Positions 9,879 through 22,859 of a DNA stretch of 64,000 bases are shown piece after piece. Made by a program: the position numbers and the translations under genes. Source of the DNA: Hypomyces perniciosus (lineage: Eukaryota > Ascomycota > Sordariomycetes > Hypocreales > Hypocreaceae); NCBI GenBank assembly GCA_008477525.1, contig SPDT01000007.1:248001-312000 (forward strand). The letters are read 5' to 3'. The notes beneath the pieces are model-generated. The model searched no databases and was not told the DNA's origin. It saw only the letters and a list, made by a program, of their open reading frames with translations. The stretch's first letter is position 1; each line of letters starts with the position of its first letter.

Positions 9879-10000
9879 TATTAAAAAAAGAGGGCTAAAA
9901 GTAAGGATATTAATATAATTGGCTAACCTTCCTATTCTAGCTAAACCTGTATTTAGGCCTAATGCTAAGACTAAGTTTTAAAGGAACTTTAGTATAAGTT
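9879..10000 (+). repeat. Copia-B LTR fragment, RIP-mutated
   Basis: Matches the first ~120 bp of the LTR at 8798 (AGGGCTAAAAGTAAGGAT, CTAACCTTCCTATTCT), then diverges. Truncated; no partner LTR found beside it. Confidence 0.75.
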
Positions 10001-10887
10001 AGTAGTTTTTTTTAATTAAGTAATAGCTTTTTAATAAAGAGAATAAAATGAATGTTTAGCTAAGCACTATAAAGGTTAAAGTAGTTTAATAATAGTTTAT
10101 ATATATAGTTTTAAGCTATTTAAAGAAAATTATAAACTCCTTTAATAGGATAAAAAAGGTTACTTTTTGTAACTGTAATAAAATAGTCAAGTTAATATAA
10201 AAGATTAACATTTTAATATAATATAAAAACTATTAGAACTTTTACCTTTAAGAAATATATAAAAGGAAACCTAAATACTGCCTTTATAGTAGCCTTAAAT
10301 ATAAAATCTAAATTTATTAATTAAATATTTAATATATTAACTGCTTTAAACTATATAAAGCTATATATTAATAATATTTAACTAGACTTTTCTATAGGTA
10401 TAAAAAGTTAATATACCTTGTAAATATAAAAACTATAAAGAGTATAGTAATAAAGGGTAAAGATTTTTTAATAAAATTATTTATTAGCTTTTAAGCCTTT
10501 AAATACTGCTTAAAATATAATAACTATTAATATCCCTGTATTGATATATATATTAATAGTAAAAAGGCTATTATAGTTTTAAATAATAAAGAAAAGGTAA
10601 TATTTAAAAATAATAACTTTTAAAGATTTAAATAAATTTTAAAAGATTAAGCTTAAGTAATAAAAATAAGAAAACTTAAAAGATATTTTAAGTTAATATT
10701 AATAAAGTAAAGCTAATATATAATACGACTTTTACGTTTATAGTTAAAAAGGGCTATAATATTATTATAATATAAAAAGTATATATAAATATTACTTTAA
10801 AAAGGCTACTGCTATATAGTAATATATAAAGAGTTTTAAACATTTGTTTAAATAATAATTTAAATTAACTATAATATCTAACTTTAA

Positions 10888-10889
<2 letters not shown>

Positions 10890-10922
<33 letters not shown>
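10890..10922. repeat. TA dinucleotide microsatellite
   Basis: About 16 uninterrupted TA units in an already AT-rich relic. Confidence 0.9.
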
Positions 10923-10925
<3 letters not shown>

Positions 10926-12010
10926 ATTTTAATTAACTGGTTATTTATTAAAACCATTTAAAACTTTCTATAAATTTATATTAATATAATTATAATTATT
11001 AACCTTTATAAATAATATAATATATTTAAAGCCTTTATAACTTTATTTATATAGTTAATTATTAAAAACTATATAATAGTAAAAGCGTTTAATGCAATAT
11101 ACTTGTTATAATAAGTAATTAATAATTAAAATCAAAATATATTAATAGTTAATTAAGCCTTTAAAGTTAACTTTTCTCTCTTTAACCTATTAAAAGCTTT
11201 AATATATATATTTAATCATCTAATTAATTTAATATTTTGAAATATTTTATTAATAAAAGCTATATTAAAAGAATATTTATTTATTAGCTTTAATTCTACT
11301 ATATTAAATATTATAAGCCTAGCTTTAATTTATTACTAAATACTTTTTAAAAGATATAAGATTATAAGAAATAATAATAAAGATTACTTTTTAATGTTAA
11401 TTAAAAATAAAACCTTACTTCCCCCCCCCCTTTAATTAATTATAATAGCTATAAACTAAACAGTTAAAGCTTGATTTTTTATACTTTATAAATTAACTAA
11501 AATAATATATAAATTATTAAATTATTTACCTTTTTAATTATAATAAAAGGCTAAATATAAAAAAACCTATTAAACTTTCTTAACTATTAAAAATAATATA
11601 GCTATACTATTAAATATTTATCTTTATAATATTAAAGAATCTTTTAAAAAAAGTATTAAAAGGTATATTAATAAAATATTATTAATATAATTAAAAAAAA
11701 ATGAAAATAGTTTTTATATAATTTATCAAATAAAGTTATTATTAATCTTTTAACTACTGCTATTATAAATAAATAATTAAGTTTTTGCTTTTTTTAAAAG
11801 GAAAAGGCTATAGCTATTTCCTATATTATAGTTAAAAAATATATAATAGCTAATAATATTAAAGACTTATAGTCCTTAATTAATTAATAATAGTAAATTA
11901 AACTCCTTTTAATAGTTTTATTAAATAAAGTAGTAGTAGTTATAATATATATAGGAATTATGTTCCTAAATATTAATAATATTGTAATAGACCTTTTATA
12001 GTTATAATAG

Positions 12011-12289
12011 TGTCGGGCTAAGTAGGCCGGGGCCCTACCGCCTATTAGCGTTTAAAGCTGGCGCTAAGGAGCTTTTATTTGCTTTATAAGCAGATACAAG
12101 CTAATATATATATCGCATAAGCAATATATTAGACTATATAGGCGCTTATAAAGCGCCTATATACAGCTTCTTCTGTATATTAGCTATATATATATATAGC
12201 GAGGCTATTATAGTATATTCTCTCTTATAGAATTAAGCTTTATTTTTTATCTCTCTATACTTTATATAGCTATCCTGCACTTTATTATA
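12011..12289 (+). repeat. Copia-A LTR of truncated copy A1
   Basis: 279-bp copy of the Copia-A LTR (starts TGTCGGGCTAAGTAGG). It is followed directly by the primer-binding region GTTATAAGCTTAAGTAA and about 180 bp of internal sequence (12290-12468), then by a second LTR in the same orientation at 12469. So it is the 5' LTR of a copy whose interior was broken by, or fused to, copy A2. Confidence 0.85.
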
Positions 12290-12468
12290 GTTATAAGCTT
12301 AAGTAATAACTTTAATTAAATTACTAGAAATTTCTACTTAATATTATTTTTTCCTTTATACCTTTTTTATCTTTACCTTTATACTATAGAATTTATTTTC
12401 TATAATAAATAATATAAAAGATTTACCTTTTATAAAGTTAAAATTACTAAAATAGTAGATTAAATAGA
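12290..12468 (+). mobile_element. Internal fragment of Copia-A copy A1
   Basis: Parallel to 12744-12922 of copy A2, up to a point where the A2 LTR begins (after ..AGTAGATTAAATAGA). The matching continuation was not found beyond A2, so no target duplication can be shown. Confidence 0.7.
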
Positions 12469-12743
12469 TGTTGGGTTGAGTAGGCTGGGCCCTACCGCTT
12501 GTTAGCGTTAGGGCCGGCGCTAAAGAGCTTTTATCTGCTCTGTCAGTAGATATAAGCTGATAAATATATCGTATAAGCGATGTGTTAGACTATATAGGCG
12601 CTGTAAGCGCCTGTATACAGCTTTTTCTTTATATTGGCTATATATATATATAGCAAGGCTACTATAGTATATTCTCTTTTGTAAAATTAAGCTTTATTTC
12701 CTATTTCTTTATGCTCTATATAGCTATACTGCGCTCTATTATA
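12469..12743 (+). repeat. 5' LTR of Copia-A copy A2
   Basis: 275 bp, from TGTTGGGTTGAGTAGG to ..GCGCTCTATTATA, followed by GTTATAAGCCTGGGTAA, the primer-binding region. Confidence 0.85.
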
Positions 12744-13729
12744 GTTATAAGCCTGGGTAATAACTTTAATTAAATTATTAGAAATATCTACTTAATATTG
12801 TCTTTTCTTTTATACTTTCTTTATCTTTACCTTTATATTACAGAATTTATTTTCTATAATAGATAATGTAAAAGATTTACTTTCTATGAAGCTAGAATTA
12901 CTAGAATAGTGGATTAAATAAATAACTCTTTTTATAAACTATACAATTACTATTAAGTATAAAAGAGGATTAATTTTAATCTCTTTAAAAAGCTTAGTAA
13001 CTACTTCCCTATGCCTTTACTATTTACCTTTACTTAAATAAAAAGGAAAGCGGCTAAAGAATTTAGGGAAGGAGTTAAGGTTAATGAAATTACTGCCTGC
13101 TATAATAGCTGACTATAAAAGCATTAAAATACTGTTAATATAAATGCAGAGAAAAGGGAGGTTGAAACTGTAATTTAAAGGTGGATTTAAAAGACTATTA
13201 ACTTTAACCTTTATAATTTAACTTTAATTAACTTTAAAGTTAAAAATTTATAGCCTGCTGCTATTAAAGTAAATTAAGATAATAATAATAATAAGGATAA
13301 TATCTAAACTTAATTCTTTATTTACTAAATTGTTAAGAAGTTTAAGAACTGCTTTTTTTTGCAAGGAGATAATTAAGGAAAAAGAATATATTTTTTTACT
13401 AATAAGTCCTGCGCGATACTGTATACAGGAATATAAAGCTGGAAGTATAGTATATAAATTGGTTGCGCGCCTATATATATACTATTTAATATAAGCTTCC
13501 TGAAACTATAAGAATACTTTCCTAAATAGCATTTCTAAGAGCTGTTAAAGCTCGCGATACTTTAAACTTTACTTTATATTACTTATACTATATAGATATA
13601 TAAATCAAAAGCAGTAAATTAAAAGAGATTTTTACTTCTAATTAATTTAACTGACTTTTTTTAAATAGTGTAAAGAATATAGCACATAACATTTAAGGCC
13701 TATATATAATATTTAAAAAACTGCTTTAA

Positions 13730-14083
13730 TGTAATGATCTGGGTTGATTCTTAAGGGATAAACCAAGGTTTATGGGTTTATATTAACAGAAAGGTTAGGG
13801 ATAAATACTAAGCAGGGTAATATAATTACAATTCTATAGAACAGGCGGTTCTAGTAAATGCAATTATTAATAACTATTTAAGTAACTATATTAAATAAGT
13901 AATAAACTACTTATATATATATAAAGGAAATATATTAAAGACTAATATCTTTAGGTTATAGACTAATCCTTTAAAGGCGCGGTCTATTATATAAGAGTCA
14001 GGGACTATAACTTAATTGTTAGTCCTGGTTATATATATATATATAACATTTGCATATATAGGCTGTATATTTAGGTTATAATA
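13730..14083 (-). repeat. 3' LTR of Gyp-1
   Basis: 354 bp, near-parallel to 20996-21350 but more RIP-mutated (..TTTAGGTTATAATA where the partner has TTCAGGTCGTGACA). Confidence 0.92.
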
Positions 14084-14099
14084 CAATATTCCCCTCTTA

Positions 14100-17000
14100 A
14101 TAATCTTGCCTTTAAGACTATAAATTCTTCCTTCTTTTGTTATATATTACCTCCCTTCTATTATATATTTATTACAAGTAACTATATATTAAAGAAATCT
14201 TTAGTTATTACTTATAAAGACCGTAAGCGCAAGATTCTTTCAATGTCTATTTCCATTTAAGGTTCTTTAGCTAATATACTATATATATATTGTTTTAAAA
14301 ATAAACTGCATTATTAAATATTAGGCAGAAATTCGTTTTATTCTGAATGCGTCTATTAAAAGAAAGCTTATAATAAAGTATTAATGGCTTTATTTTATAG
14401 GTCTTTTTTATATATTTTTATCTTATTTATTAACCTTTCTTTTTTAGTTATTTATCTTTTTAATTAATAAAAAAGCTTAATAATAAAGAGGAAGAGGCTG
14501 GTAATAATTTCATAGATCTGCAGCAGTAAATATTTAAGTTACAGGAATATCTTTCTGCAGCAGTAGGTCATTTAGCTTAAATCCGCAAGACTTATAAGAA
14601 AACTAAAGAGTAAGGTAAAGAATTAATTTATTAAAGTATAGCAGAGCTTAATGCAGAGGATAATATTCTTCTTGCCTTTAATGCTTATAAGTAATATATA
14701 ATTAAGGATATTTAAATGCTAAGAGTTATCTATAAAGTAAATTAGTTTTTTTCGGGATTAGCGAGGAGTTTGCGGATATAGGTTCCCTAAGCTTAAAGAT
14801 TAGTAGAACTGCTTAAATTTTATTTTAGTATTTAATAGATGTTTAGTAAATTCTTAAAAGTTATATTCTTCTTTATAGTTTTTTTATTTAATTAAATATT
14901 AGCGCTTATTATCTTTTACTTGTATAGCTTTAATTTCTTTAACTTTATATTTTTTTTAATTAGTAAAACTTTAATTAAGTTTATAATTTATCTATTTTTT
15001 AATTTATTTGATAATACTTTTTTAAGTAGTAAAATATAAAATACTAGGTAAATTTAAATACTGTCTAGTAATATAAGTTTATAAGTCATTTTTAAAATAA
15101 CCTTTTTAACCAGGTAAAGTTTAAGTTTCTTAAAATCTAATTTATTATTTAATTGCATTATTTTAATATTTATAGTTTTTTTCCTTAGCGAATAACAGTA
15201 TAAATAAACTATATCTCCCTTTTTAAAAATTAATCCCTTTAATCTATATTTATTAATATACTTTTTTATATTTTTTTTATATACAATATAGGTATACTTA
15301 TATTTCTTTACATAATTATTTTATATCTTTAGCTTTAATTTATACTTTATCGATATATAAGCCTTTCCTTAGCACTTTATATATATCTAGCGTAAAGCTA
15401 TAGTTAGCGTATATAAAGTTAAATCTAATTAACTTTAAAATATCGCTATTATAGGATATTTATATAATTAATAGCTTCTTTACTCAATTATCTTAATTAA
15501 AGTTAATATAATTTTTAAATAAACTTTAATAATCTAGTTAATATATTCTATCTAACTATTTATTTATAGGTAATATATGATACTAAGCTTATAATTTATA
15601 CTTAATTAATTTATAAATACTTGCTAAAATTTAGACGTAAAGGTTAATCTTTAATTAAAAATAATTTTAACTGGAATTATATAGTTAACTGCAATAAATT
15701 ACAAAATATATAAATTAATATTTCTATGTTTATTACTTCTTTATATAAAATAAAATAAAAGGATTTAATAAATCAATTTATAATTACTAAAATACTATTA
15801 TATTTAATCTTTGTTCTTAGTTTAATAGATAATAGTCGTTTAATAATAAAGTTTAATAAAATTAACTTTTATAATTCTTTTAGTACTAGTAAAGGTTAAA
15901 GTTTACTATATAGTTTATATATTAAAGGTTTCACTGTTTTATATATTATATAGCGAGAAACTATATTTTACACTATTCTTTTCAGCCTTTAAAACTCAAA
16001 ATACCTTTATATTTATATACTGGGTATTAATAAACTTCTATAACTCTATTCTTTTAAAGTTTATCTAAAATCCAAATCTTCTATTTTATTATCAAATTCC
16101 TTTTTTATTAAACTTTATATTTTTTAAAAGTTTATTATGATTCCAAGTAATATAGTACTCTTTAATATATTAAAGTATAGTATTATTATTAAATACTTTA
16201 TATATAGCTTAAAGTGCTATTTATTAATAATATCGTTTAAAGGTCTATTCTAAAATCTACTTAATATATTTAATCTTTTTTTAATTATAGTCAGTTTATT
16301 TATTAAATGTATTTATTTATTTATTCTCGGATCCTTTTTAATAGATTAAAATATAGTTGAATTTTAATAGGTATTTTATATAGCGGATCTGCTTTCCAGA
16401 GAGTTATTAAACTATTATGAAATATATAATATTTTGATAGTTAATATATACCTTAACTTTATATATTCCTTTTAACAGGTAATATCGCTATTCTTTAAAT
16501 ATAAGAATAATAATAAAGAATTCTTTATTATATATTAAGTAGTTTAATTCTATGCTATATAGTACTTTAAAGTAAAAAGCAATAAAGTATAGTTTACTAT
16601 TTTTATCCTTCTAGCTAAATTAAGCTTTTATAGTAAAGTTAAAAGCATTTATTTTAACTTCCATTTTTTTAAATAAATTAAATATAATAAATATAGGTTC
16701 TTTTAAAATAAACTGCTTAAGTTTATTAAATAAGCCCTATATATCTAATACTTATAAAAACTCTTAATCCTTTTAATAAATTTATAAAGAGTCTATATAA
16801 TACTTTTATAGTTTTTAATAAATTATTAATAATAGTTAATAAATCTTAAAAAGCATTAAACTTCTTTAACTGTTATAGGTATAGGTTAATCTTTTACTGC
16901 TTATACCTTTAATAAATGTATATAAATCTCTTTAAAGGTAATAATATACTTTAAAAAAGTAACTTTCTGTATATAGAATTTGTATTTCTTTTATTCTATA

Positions 17001-20000
17001 AATAATTTAATATTTTATAATATCTATAATACTTTATAGATATATATTTTATATTTTTTAAAGGTATTTAAAAAGATTAGGATATTATTTAAGTAAATAA
17101 CTATAAAAATATTAAAGTATTTTTTTAATATATTATTAATTATTTTTTACAATATTATAAAGGTATTAATAAAACTAAAAAGTATAATTAAATATTTAAA
17201 TAAACCATCGTTAATTTAAAAGGCAGTTATTTATTTATATCTTTCTTTAATTTAAATAAAGTTATAAGCGCCTTTAAAGTCTAGCGCTATAAACTACTTT
17301 TTCTTATATAATTTATCCTATAATTCTATAATTAATAATAGTAGAGTTCTATCTTTAATAGTAGCTTTATTAAGCTATTAGTAATTTATAATGAACTGTA
17401 ATTTACCTCCTTTCTTTAATATAAATATAATAAAGTAGCCTATTTCCGATAAAAAGATTAAATATACCCTTTAACTAATATATTATCTATATAATTGCAT
17501 AGGCTTTTAAGCTTTTTTTCATTTAGATTATAAATCTTATAAAAAGTAATACTTATATTATCTTTAAGCTTAATTATATAATCTTATTAATTATATTCTA
17601 GTAGTTTTATATTAAATGTTCCTATAAATAGCTTATTATACTTCTAGTATTTCTTAAGGATATTCTATAATTATTCTAGCAACGCTGCTATTTTAAGGTT
17701 TTTTATTTTAAGTATTTTATTAATATTATTAAATACTTTTTATAAAAAAGCAATTATTCTTCAAATTTATCTATCCTTTCCTTTACTTTATTTAAACTTT
17801 ATTTTTAAGTAAATTATTTCTATAATTAAATTAAAGGTAACTTTTTTAATTCCTTTTTTTAGTATACTTAAAGGTTTTATATACGATTTCTACTCTGCAG
17901 CTAAAGCCTTTTTAATAGTTTTAATCGCTAAAGGAGCTTTATTATTGCGCTAATAAAGCTAACTTTTCTCCTAATTAATATTAAAGTTATTATATTTTAA
18001 CTAAAAATAACCGAGAATAATATTATACTTATTAATATTTACTATATTATACAAAACTACTCCTTTATATTTAGCGACTTTAAATTTAAAATAATTAATC
18101 TTTTACTTAACCTATCTATTATTATATATAAAGGCTCCTTTTTCTACTTCATAAAGTTAATGTAATCTAGGTTTCTTTTTTTAAAGTAACTGTAAGCAAT
18201 TTATAGTTATAGGTATAATAAAATTACCTATCGCTCTACTATCTATTAATATATAGCTAATATCCTTTAATTATTATTTCTAGTTTAAAATATAGTAAAT
18301 CTTTATTATTACTTTTATTATTTAATATTTTAAAAGATATAATTTATTACTTATTACCCTATAACCCTTTTATAGGTAATATTAATTATTTCCTAATTCT
18401 TCCTTTTTTATATAAATTTCGCAGTTAATTAAGGTTCTTTAAAGTAAATACTACCTTCTTTTATTATAGGCGATTCCTTTATAGGTAATAAAGTTAAACT
18501 GGTTTTAATATAGCCCTTTTATAATTTAATTAATCTCTTTATCTTTAAAGTAGGTTTATACCCTATATACTTCTATATTTACTACTTTTAGAGTTTTCCT
18601 ATAGGTAAATACTATATTTATCCTTCTAATAATATATATAGTCTAGCAATAAATATAAGGTATAATTAGCTTATTATAAATACTAATCCTATAACTTATT
18701 TCGCTTATATATAATATACTTTAAACTATTATACTTTCAATAGTATTATTAATTATATTTAAACCTTTTATTATAGTAAAAATACCACTCTATTAATTTC
18801 TCTTAGCAGTAAATATAGTATCCCTTAAACTTATATCCTTTAAGTCTTTATAGTTAACAATATTCCTCTAGGGTTTCAGTATCTAGTTTAAAAATAATAA
18901 TTTTAAAGTCTTAATACTATATAGTTATAATCTATTCTTTAAAAGCATTATAATCCTATACTTATTCTATAAAATAAAATAAGATTTAATTGGAAATGCA
19001 TTATACTTTACTTTTTCTCGAAAATATACTATATACCTATATACAATATAAGTAACCTAAACTATAGCATAGTATTCTTTATAAATAAGATTATTTATAG
19101 CGCAGTCTCTTTATATATAGAAATATATAGGTTCCGCTAATATAGCTAAAGCAGCTAAAATAACTTTAATAGCTATTTTATTATTAGCTTTATTTTATAT
19201 ATAAAGCTGTTTATATAGGCGTAAGTTTAACTTATTTTACTGTATACCTATAGTAACTTTTTTAATTAAGTTTAAATAATATTTATTTAATTCGCTTTTA
19301 AAGTTACTATTTATAGGTAATATATTTTCTAGTTTTAAAGTATAGTATTATATAGTAATAGTCTATATTATAAAGGGTTATTTTTATTTTTATTGTTAAA
19401 GTTACTGCTACTAATCTATCCTTTATTGCCTATAATAATTTAATTAAAATATCAGTAATCGATTATAGTAACTATTTATCTATCCAAAATACTATTATCT
19501 TTATTTAACTTTATATAACTAAAGTCTAGGTTTTATTCCATTAAACTGTCTAGGTATAGTAAATACCTATTTACTTTATTTTCTCCAAAAATACCTCTAA
19601 AGTCAAAGATCTAAGTCTTAATTAATATCCCTTTTAATTTATTATAAATATTTTTATAGATTATTTTAAGTACTATCTGCTTTTATTTTTACTGGATTTA
19701 TAAGCAAGGCAGCTATTATTATAATATATAGTCTAGTTAAGTAATATATAATTAATAGTTTTCGAAACTATATTAACTTTTTATTTAAGTTCTAGCGCAG
19801 GCTTTTAAAGCTTATTAATTCTTAGCTTTTATAAAGCTTTGCAGTCCCTTAAAAAGTATCTTAATTTATTACAGTTATAACAGACAGCCTTTACCTTTCC
19901 TTTTTACATAGCATTTAAATCTATTTAATTAAGTCTTTTATTATTAAAGCTAGCAATATATTTTTATTACTTTTTACTTTAGTTTATATATCCTTAATAT

Positions 20001-20995
20001 TTATAAACTTATTTAGATTATTATTATCTTTTCTTTATATTGAAATAGAGTTTATAAAGTAAATTATCTGCATTTATATATTTTTTAATAAACTTAGTAA
20101 TACCTTTATTTTAAAGGAATTTATAGGCTTACGTTTTAATTTCTAGCTTAAATCTATTATAAAAGCGTGTAATAAAAGTAAAATTTGTTTATTTAACCTT
20201 AAAAGTATAGTTCTTAATATATATAGTATAGTTAAAGTATTTTCCCTTTTAGACTAAATTTATAAGTTTATTTTCTGCAGTATATTCTGTATTAATATTA
20301 TGAAAAATATTCTTTAGCTTTTCTTTAAATTAATTATAATTAATAAATATAGTTTATATTTATTTATCGGTATTAACTTTATTATTAAAGAAATCCCTTT
20401 AAATAGGTTTAAACTACTTTAAAGCGTTCCCTTTAAGTTGTCTAGCAGCTAAAAGAACTTTCTTAATTTTTATATTAAAGCTAATTAAAAAGTAGGTGAA
20501 ATAGTTGTATAGTCAAGTAAAAAATGGTTAAAGTATTACTGTATTTCTGTTAAAGTGCTTAAAGGGTTATATTTTAAATAACTCCTTTAAGTCCTTTAAA
20601 GGTTAATTCCCTTTATAGTTTAGCATAAAGTTTAGGTTAAATGCAGGCAGCGCTTAATTCTGTAAGTCTATAATAGTCGCTTACTATTACTAAATTATTT
20701 AATTAAGCTTAGTATTTTTAGCAACTATATAGTAATAGCGTTACTTTTATTTTACGCGGTTAGCTTTTATATATTAAAAAGCTTCCTTTATATAAATATA
20801 TAATTATTCTATTTTATTAACATTATCCTTATTTTTGCCTTTACTTATATTATTATCTCTATTATTATCCTGCCTTTAGTAAGGAGGTAAAATAAAAGGT
20901 AAAGTATTAGGGTTATTAAAAGAGGATACTATAGTAAATATACTTACAATATTATGTAAAATTCTTGGTGGCCTTTTAAATAAAAGTTATTAATG
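14100..20995 (-). pseudogene. Gyp-1 gag-pol relic with chromodomain
   Basis: Minus-strand Ty3/Gypsy polyprotein, replication enzyme of the element, dead through many stops. Recognised in order: gag (roughly 20900-19500); aspartic protease near 18210-18260 (YILIDSRA.GNFI, the Gly of the DSG site now Arg); reverse transcriptase about 17450-16990 (RTLLLLI, FIALDFKGAYNFI, then IVIYLNNILIF where the catalytic YxDD box reads YLNN); RNase H and integrase text between 16700 and 15200; and a C-terminal chromodomain near 14980-14850 (VKEIKAIQVKDNKR.YLIK.KNYKEE). Chromodomains on Gypsy integrases are known to direct insertion to heterochromatin by binding methylated histone H3. Every substitution noted is G-to-A or C-to-T, as RIP makes. 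Confidence 0.85.
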
Positions 20996-21350
20996 TATAA
21001 TAATCTAGGTTAATTTTTAAAGGATAAACTGAGGTTTGTGGGTTTATATTAATAGAGAGATTAAGGATAAATCTTAAGCAGGGTAATATAGTTTAATTCT
21101 ATAAAACAGGTAGTTTTAGTAAATGCAATTATTAACGATTATCTAAATAACTATATTAAATAAGTGATAAGCTAATTATATATATATAAAGGAAATACAT
21201 TAAAGATTAATGTCTTTAGGTTGTGGACTGATCCTTTAAAGGCGCGGTCAGTTATATAAGAGTCAGGGACTACGACCTAATTGTTGGTCCTGGTCACGTA
21301 TATATATACATAACGTTTACATGCATTGGCTGCATGTTCAGGTCGTGACA
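20996..21350 (-). repeat. 5' LTR of Gyp-1
   Basis: 355 bp, ends ..CAGGTCGTGACA at 21350, directly before the TTTAA duplication. Retains more C and G than the 3' LTR. The primer-binding site beside it (20967-20995) was not matched to a tRNA. Confidence 0.92.
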
Positions 21351-22519
21351 TTTAATAATATAATATTAAGTAATAATATAGGGTTTAAGCTATTAGCTAG
21401 CAAAGGCTATTTATATAGTTTAGAGAAATATACTTAAGCGCTTATAGAATATAGTAAAGTATAAGTTATATTTACTGGAAAGCCTAATAAAAAAGGAAAA
21501 TATAAGCTTTTTTTTAAGTAAATTAATAGGATTTATATGCGCTTCCAAGAAGATAAATAAGCTATTTTATATAAGAAGTGTATATAAAAAGGCGCAAATT
21601 TATCTATCTTTAAAAAGGAAGGCACTAGCCTATACCTTTAAGCAGCTTTAATCTCTGTAAATTTATTTAATAAAGAGAATAAAAACCCTGCTGTATATTT
21701 AATAAATATATTAATATATATAGATATAGGGGATATACTTTTTAGACTCTCTTAAAGTACTTTTTTTAATATTTATAATACTATTTACTTAGTAAATAGC
21801 AGGAATTACTTTATCTTTAACTCTTTTATTTTAAATATAGAAAATAATGATATTAAAGTAGGTGTAATTAAATATTAGATTTTAAGGAAAGGCTATCGCT
21901 TAATTAAAAATGCCTTTTGCGATTTATTTAAAGGAATTGTATACTTTATTAAATTTATTAATATTGCTATTATAAAAGGATTTTATATTAATATTATATT
22001 AGCTTTAAAGCTTTGCATAGCTAGGGTTTAGCTAATAGGATACAATAATATACTTTATACTGGAATAGCTAAGTTAAATACTGTAATAGCTAAAACAAAG
22101 TATAAGTATAACCTTTCATTTCTTTAATATAAACCTCTATCTCTTTATACTGCTTTTATACTTAAATACTATATCTTAAACAGTTTAATAACTTTTCTTT
22201 TCCTGGATATATATAATAAAGTATTTACTGTAATAAAGAGAAAAAGACTATTATATAACCCGTTACTACTATAATTTAATTTAAAATACTTTTAGTATTT
22301 ATAATTTAACTATTTTAGCTTTAAGGAATTAAAGGCATTAATTAAAAACGCTAAGAATATAAAAATAAAGGGAATTAAGTATATAAACTGCAAGTTTTAT
22401 ACTTTAATATATATATTATAGGTTATTTTATGCAGACTATTTAATAGATAAGTATTAAAACCTTCCTTTAAGGTTTACTAGGATTTTTAGGATTATTTCT
22501 AAGGATATAATAAAGATAA

Positions 22520-22785
22520 TATTGGGTTAAGTAGGCCGGGGCCCTACCACTTACCGGCGCTAGGGAGCTCTTATCTACTATATAAGCAGATACAAGCTGA
22601 TATATATACTGCGTAAGCGATATATTAAACTATACAGGCGTTTATAAAGCGCCTGCATATAGCTTCTTCTTTATATTAGCTATATATATATATAGCGAGG
22701 CCACTATAATATATTCTCTTTTATAGAATTAAGCTTTATTTCCTATCTCTCTATACTCTATATAGCTATACTGCACTCTGCTATA
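22520..22785 (+). repeat. 5' LTR of Copia-A3
   Basis: 266 bp, TATTGGGTTAAG to ..CACTCTGCTATA; G-to-A and C-to-T changes relative to the solo LTR at 1025. Confidence 0.93.
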
Positions 22786-22802
22786 GTTATAAGCCTAAGT
22801 AG
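22786..22802 (+). promoter_or_regulatory. Primer-binding site, complementary to the initiator tRNA-Met anticodon arm
   Basis: GTTATAAGCCTAAGTAG abuts the 5' LTR. Allowing RIP (TG to TA), it reads as the complement of the initiator tRNA-Met anticodon stem-loop (which contains GGGCTCATAAC). Drosophila copia is primed the same way, by a half tRNA-iMet. Confidence 0.6.
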
Positions 22803-22859
22803 TAACTATTAAAGTAATTAAAAACTATTACTTTAATATTATATCTCTCCTTATACCCT

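Larger units (their letters stand above)
9804..12010. other. AT-rich relic block, identity uncertain
   Basis: Heavily RIP-like sequence. It holds a Copia-B LTR fragment (9879 to about 10000), a TA microsatellite (10890-10922) and a ten-C run (11421-11430). On the minus strand that run is a G-tract like the polypurine tracts of the LTR elements here, but no LTR start follows it. Several forward stretches are Lys/Asn/Ile/Tyr-rich and look like decayed transposon coding sequence; none could be assigned. It is the sequence into which Copia-A copy A1 inserted. Confidence 0.45.
13730..21350 (-). mobile_element. Gyp-1: full-length chromodomain Gypsy retrotransposon, RIP-inactivated
   Basis: 7,621 bp bounded by two LTRs of 354-355 bp and by the target duplication TTTAA (13725-13729 and 21351-21355). 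It lies on the minus strand: the purine tract (TTAAGAGGGG when read minus) is next to the left LTR, and the coding order runs right to left. It sits inside Copia-A copy A2, so it is the younger of the two. All frames are broken by TAA/TAG stops. Confidence 0.93.

Noticed and set aside
11421..11430. Ten-C run as polypurine tract of a minus-strand LTR element
   Set aside because: No TG-starting LTR follows it and no partner LTR was found in the window.
10020..12005. hAT-type transposase with BED zinc finger
   Set aside because: A CxC-like stretch near 10160 hinted at it, but no DDE or dimerisation motif could be followed through the stops.
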